NCBI RefSeq assembly: GCF_030411955.1
Contig: NZ_JASNRA010000006.1
Span: forward strand, 124,001-188,000
Source of the DNA: Massilia sp. YIM B02443
Lineage (GTDB): Bacteria; Pseudomonadota; Gammaproteobacteria; Burkholderiales; Burkholderiaceae_D
DNA length: 64,000 bases
Direction: 5' to 3'
Positions 26,589-35,165 of this stretch are shown in pieces. The position numbers and the translations under genes are program-made. How positions within the stretch are numbered: the stretch's first letter is position 1; every line of letters begins with the position of its first letter. The notes beneath the pieces are model-generated. The model searched no databases, had not been told where the DNA came from, and was given only the letters and a program-made list of their open reading frames with translations.

Positions 26589-27950
26589 ATGACCAGCAAA
26601 GTTCTCTGGGGCGAAGGCCTGCTGCTACGCCCGCAGCATTTCCAGCGCCAGGACGCCTATCACGATCACAGCCTGCAGCGCGGCATCAAGGCGGTCCATC
26701 CCTACGCCTGGGGCGTCGAGCTGCTTGAGCTCGACCGCGAAGCGCTGGGCAGCGGCATGCTGCGCATATTGGGGCTGTCGCTGCGCTTCCAGGACGGCGA
26801 ACTGGTCGACGCGCCCGGCACCGACGACCTGCCGGCCGCGGTCGACCTGGGCCAGCTGCCGCAGTCCGTGCAGGCCGCCACCTATTACGTGGCGCTGCCG
26901 ATCCTGAAACCGTTCAACGCCAACTTCTCCCCGCCCGGCCAGTCCGCCCTGTCGGCGACCCAGGCCGCCAATCCGACCCGCTTCGTGCAGGCCAACCAGG
27001 AAACGCCCGACCTGTACACCCAGGCCGCGCCGGTGCAGCTGGCCTACCTGAAACGCGCGGTGCGGCTGGTGTCCGAGTTCGAGCCGCGCGACGGCTATAT
27101 CCACTTTCCGCTGCTGCGCGTGCGGCGCGCCGCCACCGGCGGCTTCGAGGTCGATCCGGCGCTGGTGCCGCCGACGCTCTCGTTAGGCGCGGCGCCGGTG
27201 CTGTTCCAGGGCTTGCGGCGCCTGCTGGACGCACTGCAGGCAAAGGTCGGCGCCCTGTACGGCCACCACCGCGAACCGACCCGCAACGTGATCGAGTTCC
27301 GCTCGGGCGACATGTCCTCGTTCTGGCTGCTGCACACGGCCAGTTCGGCCTATGCCTGCCTGTCGCACCACTTCCACCATCCGGGCCTGCATCCGGAACG
27401 GCTGTTCCAGGAACTGCTCGACGTCGCCGGCGGCCTGATGACCTTTTCCAAGAGCTGGACCCTGGCCGACCTGCCGCAATACCAGCACGGCGACCCCGGC
27501 CCCGCGTTCGCCAAACTGCATTCGATCATCCGCGAGCTGCTCGATACCGTGATCTCGGCCAAGTACTTCGGCATCGCCCTGTCCGAGGTACGGCCCTCGT
27601 ACCACATCGGCGCGCTCGACTCGGGCAAGATCGACGACGACACCACCTTCTATATCTCGGTCGGCGCCGACATCCCGGCGGTGGAGCTGGTCGACGTGGT
27701 GCCGCTGCGCTTCAAGGTCGGCGCGCCGGACGACGTCGAGAAATTCGTGCTCTCGGCCCTGCCCGGGGTGCGCCTGCAGTACACGCCGCAGCCGCCGGCC
27801 GCGATCCCCGTGCGCCCCGACACCTGCTACTTCATCCTCGAGTCGAAAGGCCCGATGTACGAGCGCATGCTCAAGGCGCAGTCGATCTCGGTCTACGTCC
27901 CGGCCGGCATGAAGGAGCTGCGGCTGGAACTGCTGGCCGTGGCCGCGTGA
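26589..27950 (+). CDS. tssK: Type VI secretion baseplate subunit TssK
   Basis: The product is 453 residues (ImpJ/VasE family). The N-terminus VLWGEGLLLRPQHFQRQDAY is the diagnostic TssK motif (W-x-E-G-x-x-L-x-P-Q-H-F-Q). FDPR-like and C-terminal segments YYVALPILKPFNANF, SYHIGALDSGKIDDDTTFYI and LEITESVM-type features are absent as expected; PDTCYFILESKGPMYERMLK closes the C-terminal domain. TssK trimers connect the baseplate to the membrane complex (TssM-TssL-TssJ). The ribosome site is weak. It is divergent from tssE-F-G. Confidence 0.94.
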   Translation: MTSKVLWGEGLLLRPQHFQRQDAYHDHSLQRGIKAVHPYAWGVELLELDREALGSGMLRILGLSLRFQDGELVDAPGTDDLPAAVDLGQLPQSVQAATYYVALPILKPFNANFSPPGQSALSATQAANPTRFVQANQETPDLYTQAAPVQLAYLKRAVRLVSEFEPRDGYIHFPLLRVRRAATGGFEVDPALVPPTLSLGAAPVLFQGLRRLLDALQAKVGALYGHHREPTRNVIEFRSGDMSSFWLLHTASSAYACLSHHFHHPGLHPERLFQELLDVAGGLMTFSKSWTLADLPQYQHGDPGPAFAKLHSIIRELLDTVISAKYFGIALSEVRPSYHIGALDSGKIDDDTTFYISVGADIPAVELVDVVPLRFKVGAPDDVEKFVLSALPGVRLQYTPQPPAAIPVRPDTCYFILESKGPMYERMLKAQSISVYVPAGMKELRLELLAVAA

Positions 27951-28080
27951 TCGCCTTGGCGGCAGAACCATCATGGCCAGGGCGCACGGCGACAGCTGCC
28001 GCCTTGCGTGAGCAACGACGACCCCGCCGTGCGCGCCGTGGCGCTGCTGCGGCACATCGCTTGACGACCCGGGAGCACCC

Positions 28081-29640
28081 ATGAAACAACAACCTGCCCA
28101 AGGCATCTTCTCTCCCTATTACGTGCCCTCCGGCCGCCTGCCCGTGCGCGCCGTCACCCTGACCCTGCGCTGCATGCTCGGCGCGGTGCCGGCGGCCTGG
28201 ATCTACGCCTGGCTGACGATCCACATGCCGCTGCTGCTGCTCAACGCCGCGGTGACGCTGGCGTTCGCCCTCGGCCTGGGGCTGGCCACGCGCTACGCGG
28301 CGCGCTGCGGCCAGGCGCGCAACCCGCCGTGGATGGGACGCCTGGGTCTGGCCCTCGGCCTGGCCGCCTGGTACGCGCAGGCCGCGGCCTGGATCGCGAT
28401 CCTGGAAACCGACGCTTCGCCGCTGGCCTCGCCCGCCGCCCACCTGGCCAATTTCGCCGCCATGCTGCTTGACCCGCACCACGTGCTGCGCGTCGCGCTG
28501 GACGTGGTCGACAGCGGCGCCTACAGCATCGCCGGCATGCGCGTGCGCGGCGGCCTGCTGGCGGCGCTGTGGCTGGCCGAGCTGGCGCTATTCGCCGGCC
28601 TGCCTTACGCGCTGGGCCGCATGAGCGCCGCCGAACCGTTCTGCGAGGAGAGCGGCGGCTGGATGCCGGAAACCGAACTGCCGCGCAAGTTCGAATTCAT
28701 CGACCGCCCGGCGGCGGCCGTCGCGCTGCTGGCCGAAGAACCCGACGGGTTCTTCTCGGTGGTAGCCTCCTGCCCCCAGCCCGACCCGGAGCGCTACGCG
28801 CTGCTGTTCGTGTACCGCGGCCGCGGCGACCCGTACATCTCGATCAAGAACGTGACGGTACGCGTCGACAAGGAGGGCAGGCAGCACCTGTCGAAGGAGC
28901 TGGTGATCGACTACCTGCGCCTGCCCGGCATCGACCCGCAAGCGGTGCTGCGCCACGGCGCCGCGCCGATCGCCGCAGCAGCCGGCGCCGAAGGGGCAAG
29001 CCAGGCGTCCGACCCGCCGGAACTGGCCGCGGCCATCGCCCACCTGGAAGCGGAAAGCTTCGACGCCGCCCTGGCCGGGGCGCTGCCTTACGTCACCGCC
29101 CGTCCCGACGGCCTGCGCATCGACGCCGTGCGCCTGTGCGCCCTGTGCTGCGCGCGCCTGGGCCGCTGGGACGAGTCGCTGCGCTACTGGAGCATGCTGT
29201 TCGGCGAAGAGCGCAGCGCCCACAACGCGCTGAACGTCGGCACCAGCTTCGCCATGAGCGGCGACCCGGCGCACGGGCGCGACTGGGTGGCGCGGGCGCG
29301 CGCGCTGAACCTGACCTCGCGCGAGATGCCGGACCTGCAGATCGTCACCAACTTCATCACCGCGCTGACCCGATCCGGCCACATGGAGCAGGCGCTGCCC
29401 TACCTGGACGAGGTGCGCGAAGTCTACGTCGGCCTGCACAACACCGATCCCAGCTTCCTGCACACCCGCCACTTGCCGTTCTTCGACGTGTTCCTGGAGC
29501 ACAGCGCGCCGGTGGTGCGCACCGTGCTGGGCGAAGAGCGCGGCCACGCCTGGTATGCCTCGATGCTGCCCCACCTCGACCAGCAGGGCCGGGATGCCTT
29601 GAGCGCCTGGCTGGCGCGCCACGCCGCCGAAACGGCGTGA
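28081..29640 (+). CDS. Unrecognised membrane protein with C-terminal TPR-like helices, next to tssK
   Basis: The product is 519 residues with a GGGAG ribosome site. Four or five hydrophobic helices lie in residues 25-185 (LLLLNAAVTLAFALGLGLAT, LGLALGLAAWYAQAAAWIAI, GGLLAALWLAELALFAGLPY). A soluble beta-rich region follows (FEFIDRPAAAVALLAEEPDG, YISIKNVTVRVDKEG). The last 220 residues are helical with TPR-like pairs (IAHLEAESFDAALAGALPYV, LCCARLGRWDESLRYWSMLF, FITALTRSGHMEQALPYLDE). It is not TssL, TssM or TssA. It starts 130 bases after tssK on the same strand. Function unknown; a T6SS accessory role is only inferred from position. Confidence 0.7.
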   Translation: MKQQPAQGIFSPYYVPSGRLPVRAVTLTLRCMLGAVPAAWIYAWLTIHMPLLLLNAAVTLAFALGLGLATRYAARCGQARNPPWMGRLGLALGLAAWYAQAAAWIAILETDASPLASPAAHLANFAAMLLDPHHVLRVALDVVDSGAYSIAGMRVRGGLLAALWLAELALFAGLPYALGRMSAAEPFCEESGGWMPETELPRKFEFIDRPAAAVALLAEEPDGFFSVVASCPQPDPERYALLFVYRGRGDPYISIKNVTVRVDKEGRQHLSKELVIDYLRLPGIDPQAVLRHGAAPIAAAAGAEGASQASDPPELAAAIAHLEAESFDAALAGALPYVTARPDGLRIDAVRLCALCCARLGRWDESLRYWSMLFGEERSAHNALNVGTSFAMSGDPAHGRDWVARARALNLTSREMPDLQIVTNFITALTRSGHMEQALPYLDEVREVYVGLHNTDPSFLHTRHLPFFDVFLEHSAPVVRTVLGEERGHAWYASMLPHLDQQGRDALSAWLARHAAETA

Positions 29641-29754
29641 GCAAAAAGAGCGGCGAAAGCGCGACACTCCGGAACAATTCGAGCGCTACCGATATCGCAT
29701 GAATGTTTCCATGACGTATCATACGAGGTTCCACCAACGAACCATTTACGCTGA

Positions 29755-30504
29755 ATGAAAACCGATACGGCAGGCCTGGACGTGACGCGCGACGACGTGA
29801 TCGCGGCAGCCGACACCCTGCAGCAGGACGGCGCGGCGGTCACCATCGAGGCGGTGCGCGCGGCCCTCGGCGGCGGCACTGCTTCCACCATCCACGCCCA
29901 CCTGGCCGCATGGCGCGCCGCCAAGGGCGCGCCCGAGGCGTTGCCGGAAGCGGTGCTGCCGCCGACCCTGCTGGCCGAACTGAGCCGCTGGGCGCAGGGC
30001 TATGCCGAAACCGCCGGCGCCGGCCTGCGCGAGGCGCTGGCCCAGGCCGAGAGCGATGCCGCGGCGCTGGTGCAGAGCGGCGAACAGCTACAAGGCGAAC
30101 GCGACGCCCTGAGCGCCGAAGTCGCCGAAGCTGGCGCCGCGCGCGTCCAGGCGCAATTGGTGGCCGACGAGCGCAGTGAGGAAATCGACCGCCTGAACGC
30201 AGAACTGCGCAATGCGCGCCAGGTGGCGGCCGACGCCCTGGTCGGCAAGGCCAAGGACCAGCTGGCGATCGACGGCAAGGACGCCCAGCTGGCCGAGCTG
30301 CGCCAGCAGATCGAACGTTATGTCGGTTCGACCGCCGCCGATTCGGACGCGCGCCTGGCGGCGCAGATGGAACTGGTCGGCATCAAGACCGAGCGCGACA
30401 ACCTGGCGCAGGAAGTGCAGGATCTGCGCACCCAGCTGGACGCCTCGCGCAGCGAGCGCAGCAACCTGCGGGCGGAGCTGGAAGTGCTGCGTAATAGAAA
30501 ATAA
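29755..30504 (+). CDS. KfrA-like DNA-binding protein with long coiled coil
   Basis: The product is 249 residues. The N-terminus (VTRDDVIAAADTLQQDGAAV, ALGGGTASTIHAHLAAWRAA) matches the KfrA_N DNA-binding domain of plasmid regulator KfrA. Residues 95-245 are a continuous coiled coil with heptads (SEEIDRLNAELRNARQVAAD, ERDNLAQEVQDLRTQLDASR). Plasmid KfrA aids stable inheritance; chromosomal homologues are common in Burkholderiales and their role is unclear. It is monocistronic and ends 27 bases before a strong terminator. Confidence 0.85.
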   Translation: MKTDTAGLDVTRDDVIAAADTLQQDGAAVTIEAVRAALGGGTASTIHAHLAAWRAAKGAPEALPEAVLPPTLLAELSRWAQGYAETAGAGLREALAQAESDAAALVQSGEQLQGERDALSAEVAEAGAARVQAQLVADERSEEIDRLNAELRNARQVAADALVGKAKDQLAIDGKDAQLAELRQQIERYVGSTAADSDARLAAQMELVGIKTERDNLAQEVQDLRTQLDASRSERSNLRAELEVLRNRK

Positions 30505-30531
30505 GAAAAAATAATCAAGGCAGACACGAAC

Positions 30532-30569
30532 AAAAAGGCCCCGGCGCTTGCAAGCACCGGGGCCTTTTT
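30532..30569. terminator. Bidirectional intrinsic terminator between kfrA-like gene and mqo
   Basis: AAAAAGGCCCCGG (30532-30544) pairs with CCGGGGCCTTTTT (30557-30569), loop of 12 bases. A- and T-runs flank both sides, so it can end transcription of both convergent genes. Confidence 0.92.
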
Positions 30570-30611
30570 CTTGATCGACCGCGACGGGCGCCGCGGTCGT
30601 GATTTGCCGGA

Positions 30612-32261
30612 TTACTTGGCTGCCGCAGCTTCGGCTGCCGGAGCGTCGGTCACCAGCGCTGCCGGCGCCGGCATCGCGTTGCCTGCCACGTCCAGCGTGA
30701 ACGCCTTCAGGCCCAGCACCTTGCTGCTCTGGTGGCGGATCTGGTTGGCGTAGGCCGCGTCGTCGTTCAGGTGACGGCCGTACGACGGGATCATTTCCTT
30801 CATCTTGGCGTCCCACTCAGGCGTCTTCAGCTGGTCGCGGAAGCTTGAAGCCTTCAGCACTTTCAGCATGATCGGCGCGGCGGTCGATGCGCCCGGCGAG
30901 GCGCCCAGCAGGGCGGTCACGCTGCCGTCGCTTGACGCGACGACTTCGGTGCCGAACTGCAGCAGGCCGCCCTTCTTCGGGTCGTCCTTGACGATCTGCA
31001 CGCGCTGGCCGGCGTTGACCAGTTTCCAGTCTTCGGCCTTGGCTTCAGGCAGGTAGTCGCGCAGGGTCTTGACGCGGTCTTCCTGCGACTGCATCACCTG
31101 CTCGACCAGGTACTTGGTCAGCGGGATGTTGTCGATACCGGCCTGGAACATCGGACGCACGTTGCCGGTGCCGACCGATGCCGGCAGGTCGATCCACGAA
31201 CCGTTCTTCAGGAACTTGGTCGAGAAGGTCGCGAACGGGCCGAACAGCAGGGCTTTCTTGCCGTCGATGATGCGGGTGTCCAGGTGCGGCACCGACATCG
31301 GCGGCGAACCGACCGAGGCCTTGCCGTAGACCTTGGCATTGTGCGCCTCGACCAGGGCCGGGTTGTCGGTCACCAGCCACTGGCCGCCGACCGGCACGCC
31401 GCCGTAGCCCTTGGCTTCCGGGATGCCGGTCTTTTCCAGCAGCGGCAGGGCGCCGCCGCCGGCGCCGATGAACACGAACTTGGCGCTCACGGTGCGGACC
31501 TTGTCGTCGGCCAGGTTCTTGACGGTGACGTTCCACAGGCCGTTCTCGCCGCGCTTGATGTCTTCGACCTGGGTGCGCAGGTTGAGGGTCATGCCGTGGG
31601 TGCCGGTCAGGTGCTTGACCATGCTGCGGGTCAGGGTGCCGTAGTTGACGTCGGTGCCGATGTCCATGCGGGTGGCGGCCACGTGCTGCTTCGGATCGCG
31701 ACCGTTCATGACCAGCGGCGCCCACTTGCGGATCAGTTCCTGGTCTTCGGTGTACAGCATGCCCTTGAACAGGTTTTCCTTCTGCAGCGCGGCGTAGCGC
31801 TTGCGCAGGTAGGCGATATTGTCTTCGCCCCACACGAAGGCCATGTGCGGCACGTTGTTGATGAAGGTCTGCGGCGCGCCCAGGTACTGCTTGTTCACCT
31901 GGTAGGCCCAGAACTGCTTCGAGATTTCGAACTGTTCGTTGATGTCGACAGCCTTCCTGGTGTCGATGCTACCGTCCGGCATTTCCGGCGTGTAGTTCAG
32001 TTCGGCGAAACCGGAGTGGCCGGTGCCGGCGTTGTTCATCGCGTCCGAGCTTTCGACCGAAACCGCGTCCATGCGTTCGAACATTTCGATGGACAGCTTG
32101 GGATCGAGTTCCTTGAGCATGGTGCCCAGGGTGGCGCTCATGACGCCGGCGCCGACCAGCACGACATCGACCGGTTTTTCGGCATTGGCGGGAGGCGGGT
32201 TCTTGGAACACGCCGAGACGATGAGACAGGATAGGACGACGAGAAGCGAAGAGGTACGCAT
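30612..32261 (-). CDS. mqo: Malate:quinone oxidoreductase with lipoprotein-like N-terminus
   Basis: The product is 549 residues. The Mqo family signatures are clear: VDVVLVGAGVMSATLGTMLK (FAD loop), AMNNAGTGHSGFAELNYTPE, FVFIGAGGGALPLLEKTGIP, GYGGVPVGGQWLVTDNP and GASPGASTAAPIM. It oxidises malate to oxaloacetate and reduces quinone at the inner membrane. Unusually, residues 1-19 (MRTSSLLVVLSCLIVSACSK) form a signal peptide with lipobox V-S-A-C, so Cys18 could be lipidated. The C-terminus is Ala-rich. It is convergent with the kfrA-like gene across a shared terminator. Confidence 0.93.
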   Translation of the reverse strand: MRTSSLLVVLSCLIVSACSKNPPPANAEKPVDVVLVGAGVMSATLGTMLKELDPKLSIEMFERMDAVSVESSDAMNNAGTGHSGFAELNYTPEMPDGSIDTRKAVDINEQFEISKQFWAYQVNKQYLGAPQTFINNVPHMAFVWGEDNIAYLRKRYAALQKENLFKGMLYTEDQELIRKWAPLVMNGRDPKQHVAATRMDIGTDVNYGTLTRSMVKHLTGTHGMTLNLRTQVEDIKRGENGLWNVTVKNLADDKVRTVSAKFVFIGAGGGALPLLEKTGIPEAKGYGGVPVGGQWLVTDNPALVEAHNAKVYGKASVGSPPMSVPHLDTRIIDGKKALLFGPFATFSTKFLKNGSWIDLPASVGTGNVRPMFQAGIDNIPLTKYLVEQVMQSQEDRVKTLRDYLPEAKAEDWKLVNAGQRVQIVKDDPKKGGLLQFGTEVVASSDGSVTALLGASPGASTAAPIMLKVLKASSFRDQLKTPEWDAKMKEMIPSYGRHLNDDAAYANQIRHQSSKVLGLKAFTLDVAGNAMPAPAALVTDAPAAEAAAAK

Positions 32262-32769
32262 ACGAGACTATTACCTATAAGAAGATTGCGGTGGCACTAC
32301 CCTGCAATGTTCTGATTAAAAAAACCAACGGGCTCGGTATGGCGCAGCCCGCCCAGTCACAGGCTGGACGAGCGAGCGCCGATAGGGAGCGTGCCGCCAA
32401 GACCGGCGCCGTCAGGGTGACGATGCGGACTCAGCAACAGACGCATAGCGCAGACAATGCCCGGCGCGGCCCGGCAAAAAAGCGGACCGGGTCGAAGCAG
32501 CTGGCATACAGGGTGGTGACGCGCTGATGTCGACGATCAGGCAGGCCAATCACATTCCCTGGCGTCCATTGAGCGGGATGCCCCGGATGGGGAACGGCGA
32601 GTATAGCCCAAACAAAACCGGATTGCTGGATCCGGGGCCAATAATTCGAAAAACTCAGTAGTAGTACGGATACGCGCTCGATACGCGAACATGACGACAG
32701 ATGAGCTCAAACGGCGGCCACGGCCGGGCCGCCGCAGACCCGCTCCGGGCGCCGTGCCGGAAGCCTGGC
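32262..32769. other. Intergenic region with mqo leader and a terminator for the c-di-GMP gene
   Basis: No credible gene is present in these 508 bases; short open frames (34-51 residues) lack support. On the reverse strand CCGGAT-CCAGCA-ATCCGG (32618-32635) is followed by TTTTGTTT, a likely intrinsic terminator of the GGDEF-EAL gene, 135 bases past its stop. The part nearest 32262 should contain the mqo promoter; I could not place its -35/-10 with confidence. Confidence 0.5.
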
Positions 32770-34878
32770 CTACTGCAGCGCGGGATGGCCGTCGAGATCG
32801 CGCTTGCGGTGCTCGGCCGCTTCCGGACGGCCGAACAGGTAGCCCTGGAAATGGGTGCAGCCTTCCTGTTCCAAACGCCGGAACTGGCCCTCGGTCTCCA
32901 CCCCTTCGGCGGTGGTCTCGATCAGCAGGCTGCCGCTGAGGCCGGTGATGGCGCGGATGATGGCGACCGCCTCGCGGCTCTCGTCCATCTCTTGCACGAA
33001 CGATTTGTCGATCTTGATCTTGTCGAACGGGAATGAGCGCAGATAGCTCAGCGACGAGTAGCCGGTGCCGAAGTCGTCGAGCGCGATGCGCACCCCCAGC
33101 GCCTTCAAGGCGCGCAGCGTGCGCACGTTGGCGTCGCTGGAGTCGAGCATGACCGACTCGGTGATCTCGAGTTCGAGGCGCTGCGGCGCCAGGCCCGAAT
33201 CGGCCAGCGCCAGCGCCACCGTGTCGACCAGGTTGGTGCTCTTGAACTGCAGCGGCGACAAATTGACCGCCACCGTCTCGTCCCCGCTCCAGCCGGCCGC
33301 TTCCTGGCACGCCAGGTTCAGGGCGCGGGCGCCGATCTCGTGGATCAGGCCGGTTTCTTCGGCGACCGGGATGAAGTCCAGCGGCGAGATCAGGCCCTTG
33401 TCCGGATGGCGCCAGCGGATCAGCGCCTCGTAGCCCGAAATGCGCTGGCGGCGCTGTTCGACGATCGGCTGGTAGGCCATGTACAGTTCGCCGCGGTGCA
33501 GGGCGCGCCGCAGGTCGATCTCGATCTGGCGCCGCACGCGCGCCGCCGCTTCCAGTTCCGGGCGGAACAGTTCGTGGCGGTGGCGGCCGTTGCGCTTGGC
33601 TTCGTACAGCGCCATGTCGCCGAACTGCAGCAGCTGCTCGGCGCCGGCGGCGTCCTGCGAACTCAGGGCGATGCCGACGCTGATCCCGACCGCGAAGCTG
33701 TGGCCGTCGATCGAGAACGCCGGCGCCACCGCGTCGATCAGGCGCTGCGCCGCCTGCTGCGCTTCCTCGACCCGGCTCACGCGCGGCAGCACCACGGCGA
33801 ATTCGTCGCCGCCCAGGCGCGCCAGCGTGTCCTGTTCGCGCAGGCACTTGCGCAGGCGATTGGCCAGCATCAGCAGGATCTTGTCGCCGAAGCCGTGGCC
33901 GAAGGCGTCGTTGATGTTCTTGAAGTTGTCCAGGTCGATGCACAGGATGGCGGCTCCCATGCCCGGCTCGCCGCAGCGCGCCGCGTCCTCGATCGCCCCT
34001 TCCAGGCGCGCGTTGAAATGGTGACGGTTGGGCAGGTTGGTCAGGCCATCGTGCTGCGCCATGTGGTGGATCTGGGCATAGGCCGCCAGCTCGTCGGTGA
34101 CGTCTTCGGTGATGGTCAGGACGTAGTCGCTGCTGCCGTCCTGCTGCTTGCCGAGCACGGTGCGGCTGCGCAGGCTGCGCGGGCCGACCTGGGTCTGGAC
34201 CAGCACCGCGTCGTCGAGCGCGCCGGCCCGCGGCGCCGCCGCCATCTGGCGTTCCAGGTAGTCGGCCACCTCCGGGCTCAGGCTGTCGCGCGGGGTGCGC
34301 CCCGTCATCTCGCCCTGCGGCCCGCCGAACAGGCGCTGGGCCTGCTGGTTGGCGAGCAGGATCGCGCCGCTGGCGCGGTCCTGCGCCAGCACCCCGGCCG
34401 GGATGTTGGCGATCACCGAATCCAGGAAGCCGCTCAGCGACGCCATTTGCTGGCTGTAGGTTTCGGCCAGTTCCTTGGCTTCGATCAGCTTCAACTGCTG
34501 CTGGTGGCGCTCGGTGATGTCGCGCGTGATCTTGGCAAAGCCGATCAGGACGCCGTCTTCGCCACGGATGGCGTCGATCACCACGTGGGCCCAGAACGCG
34601 CTGCCGTCCTTGCGCACGCGCCAGCCGGTGTCTTCGAAGCGGCCGGTGCGGGCGGCGATCTCGAGGTTCCTGGCGGGCACGCCGGCCGCGATGTCTTGGT
34701 CGCGGTAAAAACGCGAGTAATGCTGGCCGACGATTTCCGCTGCGACGTAGCCCTTGGCGCGCTGGGCGCCCGGGTTCCAGTTGGAGACGATGCCCTCCAG
34801 GGTGAGGGTGTAGATGGCATAGTCGACCACGCTCTGGACGAGCAGGCGGTACATCAGATCGGAATTGTCGGTGTTCAT
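32770..34878 (-). CDS. PAS-GGDEF-EAL cyclic-di-GMP signalling protein
   Basis: The product is 702 residues. The start at 34878 (MNTDNSDLMYRLLVQSVVDY) begins the first PAS domain (residues 10-125, with WNPGAQRAKGYVAAEIVGQH). A second PAS-like region covers 150-260. The GGDEF domain (275-435) keeps the active site R-L-G-G-D-E-F, and the EAL domain (445-690) keeps YEALIRWRHP, NLSPLQFKS, EITESVM, DDFGTGYSSLSYLR and TAEGVETEGQ. Both synthesis and breakdown of c-di-GMP look possible. No membrane segment is seen. The ribosome site is weak. It is a single gene, followed by the hairpin at 32618. Confidence 0.93.
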   Translation of the reverse strand: MNTDNSDLMYRLLVQSVVDYAIYTLTLEGIVSNWNPGAQRAKGYVAAEIVGQHYSRFYRDQDIAAGVPARNLEIAARTGRFEDTGWRVRKDGSAFWAHVVIDAIRGEDGVLIGFAKITRDITERHQQQLKLIEAKELAETYSQQMASLSGFLDSVIANIPAGVLAQDRASGAILLANQQAQRLFGGPQGEMTGRTPRDSLSPEVADYLERQMAAAPRAGALDDAVLVQTQVGPRSLRSRTVLGKQQDGSSDYVLTITEDVTDELAAYAQIHHMAQHDGLTNLPNRHHFNARLEGAIEDAARCGEPGMGAAILCIDLDNFKNINDAFGHGFGDKILLMLANRLRKCLREQDTLARLGGDEFAVVLPRVSRVEEAQQAAQRLIDAVAPAFSIDGHSFAVGISVGIALSSQDAAGAEQLLQFGDMALYEAKRNGRHRHELFRPELEAAARVRRQIEIDLRRALHRGELYMAYQPIVEQRRQRISGYEALIRWRHPDKGLISPLDFIPVAEETGLIHEIGARALNLACQEAAGWSGDETVAVNLSPLQFKSTNLVDTVALALADSGLAPQRLELEITESVMLDSSDANVRTLRALKALGVRIALDDFGTGYSSLSYLRSFPFDKIKIDKSFVQEMDESREAVAIIRAITGLSGSLLIETTAEGVETEGQFRRLEQEGCTHFQGYLFGRPEAAEHRKRDLDGHPALQ

Positions 34879-35165
34879 GCGGCAACGGTTAAATAAGAAC
34901 ACCAACTGGGCGGGTGCAACGCCTTCGATTGCAATATGGGCTGGCTGCCCGCCGAATGGCGTGCGATCGAAGACCAACTATACAGGAAATAGTTCCTACA
35001 AGAACTTTCTAAGATGGTTGAGCAAGACCGGTGTGGCGTGCCCGTCTTGATGTTGTTCCAATACGATGGAACCGTAGGGATCGGCCCGTTTTCTGCCCGG
35101 CAAACTAGCGCTGCCGTTCCCGATCGCGTGCGAGGATCAATTTCTCTCATTCGAAAGGAACGCTT

